NCBI GenBank assembly: GCA_024405585.1
Contig: JAKSOM010000055.1
Span: 1-6,434, forward strand
DNA from: Acidaminococcaceae bacterium
GTDB taxonomy: Bacteria > Bacillota > Negativicutes > Acidaminococcales > Acidaminococcaceae
Direction: 5' to 3'
DNA length: 6,434 nucleotides
Positions 1 through 5,980 of this stretch are shown piece by piece. A model generated the notes under the pieces. The model was given only the letters and a program-made list of their open reading frames with translations. It had not been told where the DNA came from and ran no database searches. The position numbers were made by a program, and so were the translations under genes. Every line of letters begins with the position of its first letter. The stretch's first letter is position 1.

Positions 1-51
1 CCTCTACACGTGGCTTGGGAAGCGACTGCTCTACCAATGAGCTACACCCGC
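1..51 (-). tRNA. tRNA-Gly (anticodon CCC), 5' part only, cut by the window start
   Basis: Read on the minus strand from position 51, the sequence folds as a tRNA. It has a 7-nt acceptor strand GCGGGTG, then TA, a 4-bp D stem GCTC/GAGC around ATTGGTA, and an anticodon loop TTCCCAA with anticodon CCC (window 17-19). This gives glycine for GGG codons. The GCGGGTG start and the TTCCCAA loop are typical of bacterial tRNA-Gly(CCC). The variable loop begins (GTGTA), but the T arm and the 3' acceptor strand lie outside the window. The middle pair of the anticodon stem (GTCGC/GCCAC) is a C-C mismatch, which is unusual. Other tRNA genes could follow to the left; this cannot be seen here. Confidence 0.9.
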
Positions 52-63
52 ATAACGGTAGTT

Positions 64-92
64 ATTTTATCACAATCGGTCTCAAGTTGCAA
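64..92 (-). promoter_or_regulatory. Predicted sigma-70/sigma-A promoter of the tRNA-Gly gene
   Basis: On the minus strand a -35 box TTGCAA (87-92) is followed, after exactly 17 nt, by a -10 box TAAAAT (64-69). A TGA precedes the -10, which fits an extended TGn -10. The predicted transcription start falls about 6 nt before the first tRNA base at 51, as is common for tRNA genes. This is sequence inference from consensus match and spacing only. Confidence 0.6.
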
Positions 93-122
93 CAGGATAT
101 GTAAAAATTTATTGGGAAAAAA

Positions 123-155
123 TTGTAAAAACTTTACAAAATTGACTTTACAAAA
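123..155. promoter_or_regulatory. Probable operator cluster: palindrome plus direct repeat of TTTACAA
   Basis: A perfect 7-bp inverted repeat, TTGTAAA-AAC-TTTACAA, lies at 123-139. Its right half is also part of a perfect 11-bp direct repeat, ACTTTACAAAA, at 131-141 and 145-155 (14-bp period). The second copy covers the -35 box of the rightward promoter. The arrangement is what one expects of a transcription-factor site close to or inside the promoter. The obvious candidate ligand is the adjacent Fis-type HTH regulator (autoregulation), but nothing in the sequence proves that. AT-richness raises the chance of fortuitous repeats, but a perfect 11-mer pair plus a palindrome is hard to dismiss. 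Confidence 0.5.
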
Positions 156-176
156 GACATGGACTTTTACTATAAT
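147..176 (+). promoter_or_regulatory. Predicted sigma-70/sigma-A promoter of the regulator-led operon
   Basis: The -35 box is TTTACA (147-152), the spacer is 18 nt, and the -10 box is a consensus TATAAT (171-176). Transcription would begin near 183, giving a leader of about 40 nt before the GTG start at 222. A TTGACT at 142-147 is a better -35 sequence but would need a 23-nt spacer, so it was not chosen. No sigma-54 (GG-N10-GC) element is visible here. Confidence 0.65.
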
Positions 177-207
177 ATGGGTATAAGAGTAAACTTTGCA
201 GTGTTCG

Positions 208-214
208 AGGAGGG
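208..214 (+). promoter_or_regulatory. Ribosome-binding site that fixes the regulator start at GTG 222
   Basis: AGGAGGG at 208-214 is a near-perfect Shine-Dalgarno sequence lying 7 nt before an in-frame GTG at 222. Upstream in-frame ATGs at 159 and 177 lie between the promoter boxes and inside or at the end of the -10 box, so they would not be on the mRNA. The in-frame TTG at 216 is too close to the Shine-Dalgarno sequence. Confidence 0.75.
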
Positions 215-221
215 TTTGGTT

Positions 222-2060
222 GTGGTAAGGGAAAGACGTAACAAGGAAAAGTTGGTGTCATACTATAACAAGTTTATGAATGAGGGGATTGTTGATCCCA
301 ATGTGCATCCCTGGATTGCGGCTTCCTGGCAACGTTGCCGTCAGATGCGTTTGCCCCATGAGGTTATGAACCCCATCAAGAAGTTGACCAGGGCGGAGGT
401 GGCGCAGCATTTGAAGAAGCATGCCATGGTTTTGGGTTATTTGGAGCGGCTTTATGAGCAGACGAAGCAGCATCTCAATATGCATAATTTGTCCATGCTG
501 CTTATTGATAATGAGGGGTATGTGGTGAAGAATTATGCCATGCCCTTTTTCCAGAGGAGTATTGAGAATATCCAGGGCATGCGGGTGCTGGAGCAGGACG
601 TTGGCACCAGCAGTGTGAGTATTGCCTTGGAGCATAATACGCCTTTTTTGATGTTCGGGCCGGAGATGTGGATTCGTGATTGCCACAGCGGCGATGCCTG
701 CAGTGCTCCCATTTTTGTGAACGGCAAGTTGCGTTATGTGCTGACTTTTTTCAGTATGGAGACCAAAAATCTTCCCTATGACCTTTTGCTGAACCATTTG
801 CTTACTATGAAGTACGCTATTGAGCAGCATCTGACCATGTTGGAGCAGAAGGTGGTGAATGATATTCTTATGGCCCAGTTGCCTGCCGCAGTGTTTTGCC
901 TGGACAGGGATGGGAATATCAAGTATTGCAATTCCAGGGCCAGGGAGAGGATGGAGGGCCGGAGCAGGTTCCAGGATGTTTTTTTGAATTACGAACATAT
1001 TCCCATTGCCCCCGCTTTGAATGGCCAGAGCACCCTTCATAAGGAGTTGACTTGGATTACTCAGGACAAGGCCTATGAGGATGTGACTTCCGTGTTGCCC
1101 ATTGATACGGGGTCTGAGATTACCGGCGCTTTGATTGTCAGTATGTCCATTGAGGATTTGAAGACCACTATCGCCCATGCCACCGGTTATTCCAGCCGGT
1201 ACAGTTTGTACAGCATGGTTGGTGAATCGGAGGTTTTCCAGACCCTGCAGCATAAGGCCGGCCGTTTGGCCAAGACCAACCGCAATATTCTTTTGCAGGG
1301 TGAGCCGGGGACGGGCAAGCAGCGTCTGGCCCATGGCATTCATCAGCTCAGCGACCGGGCTGCGGCACCTTTGATTTCCGTCAAGTGTAAGGGTGACAGC
1401 AAGTATATGCACGAAGAGTTGTTCGGCTGCCAGGAGAAGAGCAAGAATACCCAGGGCAAGCTGGAGCTGGTGTCCGGCGGCACGCTTTTCGTGGATGAGG
1501 TGGAGAAGATGCCTTCGGATATCGGTGATGAGTTGGCGGATTATTTGGCAGGCAATAAGCGGAAGAATATCCGTCTGATTGCGGCTTGCGATTCCAATTT
1601 GAAGAAGCTGACGGATAAGAAATTGTTCAGCAGCAAGTTGTTTGACATAGTTATGGCTACGGTGCTGAAGGTTCCTTCTTTAGGGGACAGGCCGGAGGAT
1701 ATTGAAATCATTTCCAATCATATTCTGAGGGAGATGAGTTTGCATTACAATGTGCCTCCCAAGAAGTTGACAGATGAGGCCTTGGAAGTACTGATGAAGG
1801 GGGAGTGGCCCGGCAATATTAAGCAGTTGCAGGGTGTGATTGAGAAGGCGTTTTTCCATACTTCTTCCAGTATGATTGGTGCGGATGACATCAGGGTTCC
1901 GGACAAGAAGGAGTCCGAAAAATCCTGGAAATACGATAAAGAAGTTTTTGTGGCGGCCTGGAAGTCCGCCGGCGGCAATATCAGCCGGCTTTCCCAAATT
2001 CTTGGGGTGAGCAGGGTGACTTTGTACCGTTATTTGCGTAAGTATAATTTGGATGTATGA
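222..2060 (+). CDS. AcoR/DhaR-like regulator of the sigma-54-activator family with a degenerate AAA+ domain
   Basis: This is a cytoplasmic transcriptional regulator of 612 residues from the GTG at 222, chosen for its Shine-Dalgarno sequence and because upstream ATGs lie within the promoter. Order of parts: an AcoR-type N-terminus with the segment WIAASWQRC (about 31-39); a GAF-like sensor region (about 60-207); a PAS-like region (about 210-320, with FCLDRDGNIKYCN); an AAA+ domain (about 330-560); and a Fis-type HTH at the C-terminus (about 572-611, GVSRVTLYRYLRK). Walker A GEPGTGKQ (about 360-367) and Walker B GGTLFVDE (about 419-426) are intact. After ELFG, however, the GAFTGA loop is absent, the region before sensor I is short, and the FR...R arginine-finger pattern reads FS...I. 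The sensor II segment WPGNIKQL has K where R is usual. Family knowledge says GAFTGA is needed to remodel sigma-54 holoenzyme, so this protein probably acts on a sigma-70 promoter or as a repressor. TyrR of E. coli is a known member without GAFTGA. The effector is unknown. Coupling to the AEC permease suggests an organic acid. Confidence 0.9.
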   Translation: MVRERRNKEKLVSYYNKFMNEGIVDPNVHPWIAASWQRCRQMRLPHEVMNPIKKLTRAEVAQHLKKHAMVLGYLERLYEQTKQHLNMHNLSMLLIDNEGYVVKNYAMPFFQRSIENIQGMRVLEQDVGTSSVSIALEHNTPFLMFGPEMWIRDCHSGDACSAPIFVNGKLRYVLTFFSMETKNLPYDLLLNHLLTMKYAIEQHLTMLEQKVVNDILMAQLPAAVFCLDRDGNIKYCNSRARERMEGRSRFQDVFLNYEHIPIAPALNGQSTLHKELTWITQDKAYEDVTSVLPIDTGSEITGALIVSMSIEDLKTTIAHATGYSSRYSLYSMVGESEVFQTLQHKAGRLAKTNRNILLQGEPGTGKQRLAHGIHQLSDRAAAPLISVKCKGDSKYMHEELFGCQEKSKNTQGKLELVSGGTLFVDEVEKMPSDIGDELADYLAGNKRKNIRLIAACDSNLKKLTDKKLFSSKLFDIVMATVLKVPSLGDRPEDIEIISNHILREMSLHYNVPPKKLTDEALEVLMKGEWPGNIKQLQGVIEKAFFHTSSSMIGADDIRVPDKKESEKSWKYDKEVFVAAWKSAGGNISRLSQILGVSRVTLYRYLRKYNLDV

Positions 2061-3007
2061 TGGACAGTAAGTTGTATAGTAATTTTATAGTCGCAGTGAA
2101 TGCGGTTCTGCCCATGGCAGTGCTGATGCTCATTGGTATGCTTATCAAGAAGCGTAACTGGCTGAATCAGGGGGAACTGAAGCGTTTGAACGGGGTGATT
2201 TTCAAGGTTTTCTTCTTCTTCATGCTGTTCAATTCCACTTATCATGCCACCATCAACGATTACAGGCCCCATTTGTTGGTGTATGCCATTACATCTGTTT
2301 TGGTGCTGTGGACTGCGACCTGGTGTTTCAGTTGTTGGGTTACAAAGGATCCCCGCCAGCGGGGAGCAATGATTCAGAACCTTTACCGGTCCAATTTTGT
2401 CATTATGGGTTATCCCGTGGTGGTAAATATGTTCGGTTATGAAAATGCAGGTGTTACTGCCATGCTGGTGGCGGTGGTTGTGCCTGTGTATAATGTGCTG
2501 GCGATTATTACTTTCGAATATTTCCGTGGGGGCAATTTGAGTTTCGGGTCCATGCTCAAGGAGGTGCTTCTGAACCCCATGGTGCTCGGATTTCTATCGG
2601 CGGGGGCAGTGCGTCTTGTTGGCATTGTGCTGCCTGTTTTTATGGATAAATTGGTGGTGCAGTTGGGGCTTATGACATCTCCTTTGGCCCTGATTGTGCT
2701 GGGTGCATCTTTCAGCGGCATGGGGAAACCAAATTGGTTACAGGTGATTATTTCTGTGGCGGGACGGCTGATTGTCATCCCGGCCATTATGTTGCCTGTG
2801 TCCTATTGGTTCGGTTTCCGTGGGATTGAGTTTGCCTCCATGCTGGTGATGTTCGGCGCACCTACGGCGGTCATTTCCTATGCCGTGGCCCAGATGATGG
2901 GCGGGGATGATGTGCTGGCGGGCAACAGCGTTGTCTATTCTACAGCGTTAAGCTGTTTCACACTCTTCTGTTGGATTTTTTTGTGGAAAACCCTGGGAGC
3001 GTTTTGA
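2057..3007 (+). CDS. AEC-family (auxin efflux carrier superfamily) permease, probable organic-acid transporter
   Basis: This is a 316-residue, very hydrophobic inner-membrane protein of the length expected for the AEC (Mem_trans) family, which normally has about ten membrane helices. Visible hydrophobic segments lie near residues 10-30, 46-60, 72-94, 130-153, 170-193, 207-220, 228-251, 258-280 and 288-310. Family-like features are RSNFVIMGYPVV (111-122), LNPMVLGFLSAG (172-183), and the C-terminal stretch with APTAVISYAVAQMMGG (268-283) and conserved small residues. Characterised bacterial relatives carry carboxylates such as malate or malonate, but the substrate cannot be read from the sequence. 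The ATG at 2057 overlaps the regulator's stop as ATGA. A second in-frame ATG at 2060 is an alternative start. No good Shine-Dalgarno sequence precedes it, which fits translational coupling to the regulator. The overlap implies that the regulator and permease form one functional module. Confidence 0.88.
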   Translation: MMDSKLYSNFIVAVNAVLPMAVLMLIGMLIKKRNWLNQGELKRLNGVIFKVFFFFMLFNSTYHATINDYRPHLLVYAITSVLVLWTATWCFSCWVTKDPRQRGAMIQNLYRSNFVIMGYPVVVNMFGYENAGVTAMLVAVVVPVYNVLAIITFEYFRGGNLSFGSMLKEVLLNPMVLGFLSAGAVRLVGIVLPVFMDKLVVQLGLMTSPLALIVLGASFSGMGKPNWLQVIISVAGRLIVIPAIMLPVSYWFGFRGIEFASMLVMFGAPTAVISYAVAQMMGGDDVLAGNSVVYSTALSCFTLFCWIFLWKTLGAF

Positions 3008-3041
3008 CACGTTTTGACAACTAAATAAGAAGGAGGAACAA

Positions 3042-4658
3042 ATGCTTATTCGTGCGTTGGGTCTTTTGGGCGGTGTGGCACTCTTTATGTACGGCATGCA
3101 GCTGATGGGTGAAAACCTTCAGCGTGTCGCAGGAGCGAAGCTGCAAAAGATTCTGGAGAAACTCACGGGAGTTCTTGTCATGGGCGTTGCCCTTGGCACG
3201 GTGGTGACGGCGGTGCTGCAGGCCTCCGGTGCTACCATCGTTATGGCCATCGGCCTTGTCAATGCGGGGATGCTTACCCTGCAGCAGGCCTTTGGTGTTA
3301 CTATGGGTGCCTGCATCGGTACCACTATGACGGGTCAGTTGGTGGCTTTCAAGCTGACGGATTATGTTATGGGCATAGTGGTCATCGGCTATCTTATGCA
3401 GGCCTTTGCGGGCCGCAGCAAAACCCACAGTTTGGGTATGGTAATTTTGGGTTTCGGCATTTTGATGACGGGTATGGAACTGATGGGTGCGGCTATGAGG
3501 CCCCTGGCGACGGAGCCCTGGTTCACCCGGTTCATTGTGCAGGTCAGCGAACATCCGGTGCAGGCCATGCTCTTTGGTGTATTGGTGACTATACTGATGC
3601 AGTCCAGTTCCGCCTCCATTGGTGTGCTGATTGCTTTGGGTATGAACGGCCTGATAACCTTTGATGCGGCCATTCCCATTATGTTGGGGGCCAATATCGG
3701 CTCCGCATCTCCTGCGGTGCTGGCTTCCATCAGCGGTACCCGCACGTCCCAAAGGTTGGCCCTGGCCAATGTGCTGTTCAAGGTGGTGGGCGTGGTTGTA
3801 GCCATGTGTCTGTTGCCTCAGTTTGCCGAGGTCATCCGCTGGATTTCCCCGCGTCATAATATCGCCAGGGAGATAGCCAATGCCCATACGGTATTCAATT
3901 TGGTGCTGACGGGGTTTTTCTTGCCCTTGACAAATGTCTTTTTGCAGTTTGTGGAGCGTTTGCTGCCGGAGCAGGGGGACATCGTTCCCATGAAGCCGGT
4001 TTACTTGGACGAAAAAATGCTTCATACTCCCGGTGTGGCTATAGGGCTGGCCACCAAGGAAGTGCTCCGCATGGGGTATATTGCCCGCAAAAATGTGGTA
4101 TTTGCCTTTGATTCTTTGAATCGGTTCAACAAGAAGAAGGTGAAATATGTTCTGGCCCATGAGCCGGTTATTGACAAACTGGAGACGGATATTGCCAGCT
4201 ATCTCACTAAAATTGCCTATACGGAACTGACGGAGGAGATGTCCGAAAAGCATACGGACCTTTTGCATGTCATCAACGATTTGGAACGTATCGGTGACCA
4301 TGCTCAACTTTTGGCGGAACGTAGCGGTCAAATTCTTGATGAACAGATTATATTTAGTGAAGACGCCAAGAAAGAATTGCGTCTGATGGCTAAAATGGTG
4401 GTGGATGTGAACAGTTTGTCTCTCAGGGCTCTGGCAAATAATGATGTCAAGTTGGCTATGCAGGCGGTGAACAGGGCCCAGGATGTTAAGGAGTATCAGA
4501 AAATTATCCGTGAAAATCATATCACCCGTCTGAATAAGGGCCAGTGTAGTCCGGAGAACGGGGCCATGCTGATGGAATTGCTCATTAATATGAAGCGGGT
4601 CAGTGACCACAGCAAGAATATTGCCCAGCTGGTCCGGGGCGTATTTGAAGGGGCATAA
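3042..4658 (+). CDS. Na+/phosphate cotransporter family protein with C-terminal PhoU domain
   Basis: This is a 538-residue inner-membrane protein of the NptA/YjbB type. The membrane part (about 1-310) has two inverted Na/Pi repeats. Repeat one carries QASGAT (60-65) and GACIGTT (89-95). Repeat two carries QSSSAS (187-192) and GANIGSASPA (216-225). A conserved HTVFNL segment lies at 282-287. The cytoplasmic C-terminus (about 335-535) is a helical PhoU-like domain with the metal-site-type motifs NDLERIGDHA (412-421) and MKRVSDHSKNIA (517-528). Family members move phosphate with Na+, and the PhoU part is thought to regulate this; direction and ion are not proven here. The first QSSS motif is altered to QASG. 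AGGAGG (3031-3036) lies 5 nt before the ATG. The gene starts 34 bp after the permease with no promoter or terminator between them, so the two are probably co-transcribed. Confidence 0.9.
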   Translation: MLIRALGLLGGVALFMYGMQLMGENLQRVAGAKLQKILEKLTGVLVMGVALGTVVTAVLQASGATIVMAIGLVNAGMLTLQQAFGVTMGACIGTTMTGQLVAFKLTDYVMGIVVIGYLMQAFAGRSKTHSLGMVILGFGILMTGMELMGAAMRPLATEPWFTRFIVQVSEHPVQAMLFGVLVTILMQSSSASIGVLIALGMNGLITFDAAIPIMLGANIGSASPAVLASISGTRTSQRLALANVLFKVVGVVVAMCLLPQFAEVIRWISPRHNIAREIANAHTVFNLVLTGFFLPLTNVFLQFVERLLPEQGDIVPMKPVYLDEKMLHTPGVAIGLATKEVLRMGYIARKNVVFAFDSLNRFNKKKVKYVLAHEPVIDKLETDIASYLTKIAYTELTEEMSEKHTDLLHVINDLERIGDHAQLLAERSGQILDEQIIFSEDAKKELRLMAKMVVDVNSLSLRALANNDVKLAMQAVNRAQDVKEYQKIIRENHITRLNKGQCSPENGAMLMELLINMKRVSDHSKNIAQLVRGVFEGA

Positions 4659-4660
4659 AG

Positions 4661-4735
4661 CAAAAAGTCGGTGTAAAAAATGTGGTAATCCACAAAAAGT
4701 CGGCGTAAAAAGTGTAAAAATCCGCAAAAAGTCGT
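4661..4735 (+). repeat. Degenerate 32-bp-period tandem repeat in the Na/Pi gene-ackA intergenic region
   Basis: The element CAAAAAGTCG begins at 4661, 4693 and 4725, an exact 32-bp period. Unit 1 (4661-4692) and unit 2 (4693-4724) match at 26 of 32 positions by my alignment. Unit 3 keeps only about the first ten bases and then diverges. The array fills most of the 127-bp gap between the Na/Pi gene and ackA. A period of 32 is not a multiple of three and stop codons are frequent, so it is not coding. It may hold repeated protein-binding sites about three helical turns apart, or act as an RNA leader. Its function is unknown. Confidence 0.75.
4681..4694. promoter_or_regulatory. Short palindrome/hairpin in repeat unit 1
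   Basis: TGTGG-TAAT-CCACA is a perfect 5-bp inverted repeat with a 4-nt centre, across the end of repeat unit 1 and the first bases of unit 2. The corresponding position in unit 2 (TGTAAAAATCCGCA) is not palindromic. It could be a small operator or an RNA stem-loop behind the Na/Pi gene. No T-run follows, so it does not look like a terminator. Confidence 0.35.
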
Positions 4736-4746
4736 TGAACTTTTTG
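4725..4746 (+). promoter_or_regulatory. AT-rich hairpin in the ackA leader, built from the last repeat unit
   Basis: CAAAAAGT (4725-4732) and ACTTTTTG (4739-4746) are perfect 8-bp complements around the 6-nt loop CGTTGA. ACTTTTTG occurs once, but CAAAAAGT occurs three times (4661, 4693, 4725), so in RNA the right arm could pair with any of them. The stem lies about 40 nt before the ackA ATG and about 20 nt before its Shine-Dalgarno region. The stem is weak and lacks a GC-rich core, so a terminator is unlikely; an mRNA-stability or regulatory role is possible. Confidence 0.4.
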
Positions 4747-4785
4747 TTAGTGAGATTGTTGACATAAGGGAGGAAGAAAAGAGAA

Positions 4786-5979
4786 ATGAAGATTTTGGTT
4801 TTGAATTGCGGCAGTTCGTCCATCAAATATCAGCTTTTGGATATGGCGACGGAGACCCTGATTACCAAGGGTTTGGTGGAGCGTATCGGTCTGAAGGACA
4901 GCGTGCTGAAATACACCGTGGAGGGTGTCCAACGTAAGATTGAGCGGGATATCCCCGGCCACAGCGAGGGCATTTCCCTGGTTTTGGATGTGATTTCCAA
5001 GGGGGAGCATAGGGTTATCGACAGTTTGGATGAAATCACCGCTGTGGGGCATCGGGTTACCCATGGTGGGGAGAAGTTCAAAGATTCCGTGGTGATTACG
5101 GATTCTGTTATCAAGGATATTGAGGCCTGCATCCCCATTGCACCTTTGCACAATCCGGCCAATTTGGAGGGCATTTATGCCTGCCGCAAGCTGATGCCGG
5201 ACACTTTGCAGGTGGCGGTGTTTGATACTGCCTTCCATCAGACCATGCCGGAGAAGGCCTACATGTACGGTCTGCCCTATGACCTGTACAAGAAGTATGG
5301 TGTGCGTCGCTACGGCTTCCATGGCACTTCCCATCGCTATGTGACGGAGCAGACCGCCAAACTCATGGGGAAAAAGCCGGAGGATTTGAAACTGGTCATT
5401 TGCCATTTGGGCAACGGGGCCAGTGTTACGGCGGTGAAAAACGGCAAATCCGTGGATACCAGCATGGGCTTTACGCCTTTGGAGGGATTGATTATGGGTA
5501 CCCGTTGCGGCGAGATTGACCCGGCTCTGGTGTGCTTCATTATGGAGCATGAGGATATGACCGCCAAGCAGGTTTCCCGCTATTTGAACAGCAAGTCCGG
5601 CGTTTTGGGCCTGTCGGAGATTTCCAGCGATTTCAGGGATTTGGAAGATGCGGCCATTGCGGGGGACGAGCGGGCGGAGATGACCATCAATGCTTTTGCC
5701 TATCAGGTTGAAAGATATATTGGTGCCTATATCATGGTCATGAACGGTGCGGATGCCATTGTTTTCACTGCCGGTTTGGGTGAGAATTCCCCCTATGTCC
5801 GGGCCAAGGTTTGTGCGGATTTGGATTATCTGGGTTCCAGATTGGATGCGGCCCGCAACGAGAAGGGTGAGAAGACCAGAAAAATCAGTACGGACGATTC
5901 CAAGGTGGCGGTTTACGTGGTGCCCACCAATGAGGAAATCATGATTGCCCGGGAGTGCAAACGTTTCCTGAACAAATAA
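4786..5979 (+). CDS. ackA: Acetate kinase
   Basis: This cytoplasmic enzyme interconverts acetate + ATP and acetyl phosphate + ADP. In fermenting bacteria it normally makes ATP at the end of the Pta-AckA route. The length of 397 residues is typical. It starts with the signature VLNCGSSSIKYQ (5-16), and the second signature AVGHRVTHGGEKF lies at 86-98. Residues matching the known Methanosarcina active site are present: N7, R90, H122 in PLHNP, D147, H179 in GFHGTSHR, R240 in MGTR and E383 in TNEE. The enzyme therefore looks fully functional. The Shine-Dalgarno region is GGGAGGAAG (4768-4776), with 9 nt to the ATG. No pta gene lies beside it within the window, unlike the common pta-ackA pair. No convincing promoter is seen in the 127-bp gap upstream, so read-through from the preceding genes is likely. 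A strong hairpin terminator follows its stop at once. Confidence 0.98.
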   Translation: MKILVLNCGSSSIKYQLLDMATETLITKGLVERIGLKDSVLKYTVEGVQRKIERDIPGHSEGISLVLDVISKGEHRVIDSLDEITAVGHRVTHGGEKFKDSVVITDSVIKDIEACIPIAPLHNPANLEGIYACRKLMPDTLQVAVFDTAFHQTMPEKAYMYGLPYDLYKKYGVRRYGFHGTSHRYVTEQTAKLMGKKPEDLKLVICHLGNGASVTAVKNGKSVDTSMGFTPLEGLIMGTRCGEIDPALVCFIMEHEDMTAKQVSRYLNSKSGVLGLSEISSDFRDLEDAAIAGDERAEMTINAFAYQVERYIGAYIMVMNGADAIVFTAGLGENSPYVRAKVCADLDYLGSRLDAARNEKGEKTRKISTDDSKVAVYVVPTNEEIMIARECKRFLNK

Positions 5980-5980
5980 G

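Noticed and set aside
142..147. TTGACT as the -35 box of the rightward promoter
   Set aside because: The distance to TATAAT is 23 nt, too long for sigma-70-type promoters. TTTACA at 147-152 gives 18 nt.
601..607. TTGGCAC as a sigma-54 -24 element (also at 3193-3199)
   Set aside because: Both lie inside coding sequence and lack a TTGC-like -12 element at the required distance. No sigma-54 promoter is seen in any intergenic gap.
258..1412. Minus-strand open frame of about 384 codons opposite the regulator
   Set aside because: It is a shadow of the sense gene with the same odd composition, and no family was recognised.
4661..4746. Possible CRISPR-like array
   Set aside because: There are only two full units and one partial, they are directly adjacent without distinct spacers, and the copies differ at several positions.
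4725..4746. Possible terminator after the Na/Pi gene
   Set aside because: The stem is almost entirely A-T with no GC core, and the T-run is inside the stem rather than after it. Read-through to ackA seems more likely.
4759..4764. Perfect TTGACA before ackA as a promoter -35
   Set aside because: A -10 at 16-18 nt would fall on the Shine-Dalgarno/start-codon region, and no TATAAT-like box is there.
4744..4764. Possible Rex redox-repressor site (TTGTTA...TTGTTGACA) before ackA
   Set aside because: The two TTGTT elements are in direct, not inverted, orientation, so the expected dyad TTGTTAA-N4-TTAACAA is absent.
3021..4826. Long open frame of about 600 codons on the minus strand, opposite the Na/Pi gene
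   Set aside because: It is a mirror of the codon bias of the real gene. The translation is rich in H, Q, N, G and R, has no recognisable domain, and crosses the intergenic repeats. The sense frame is a clear family member with a good ribosome-binding site.
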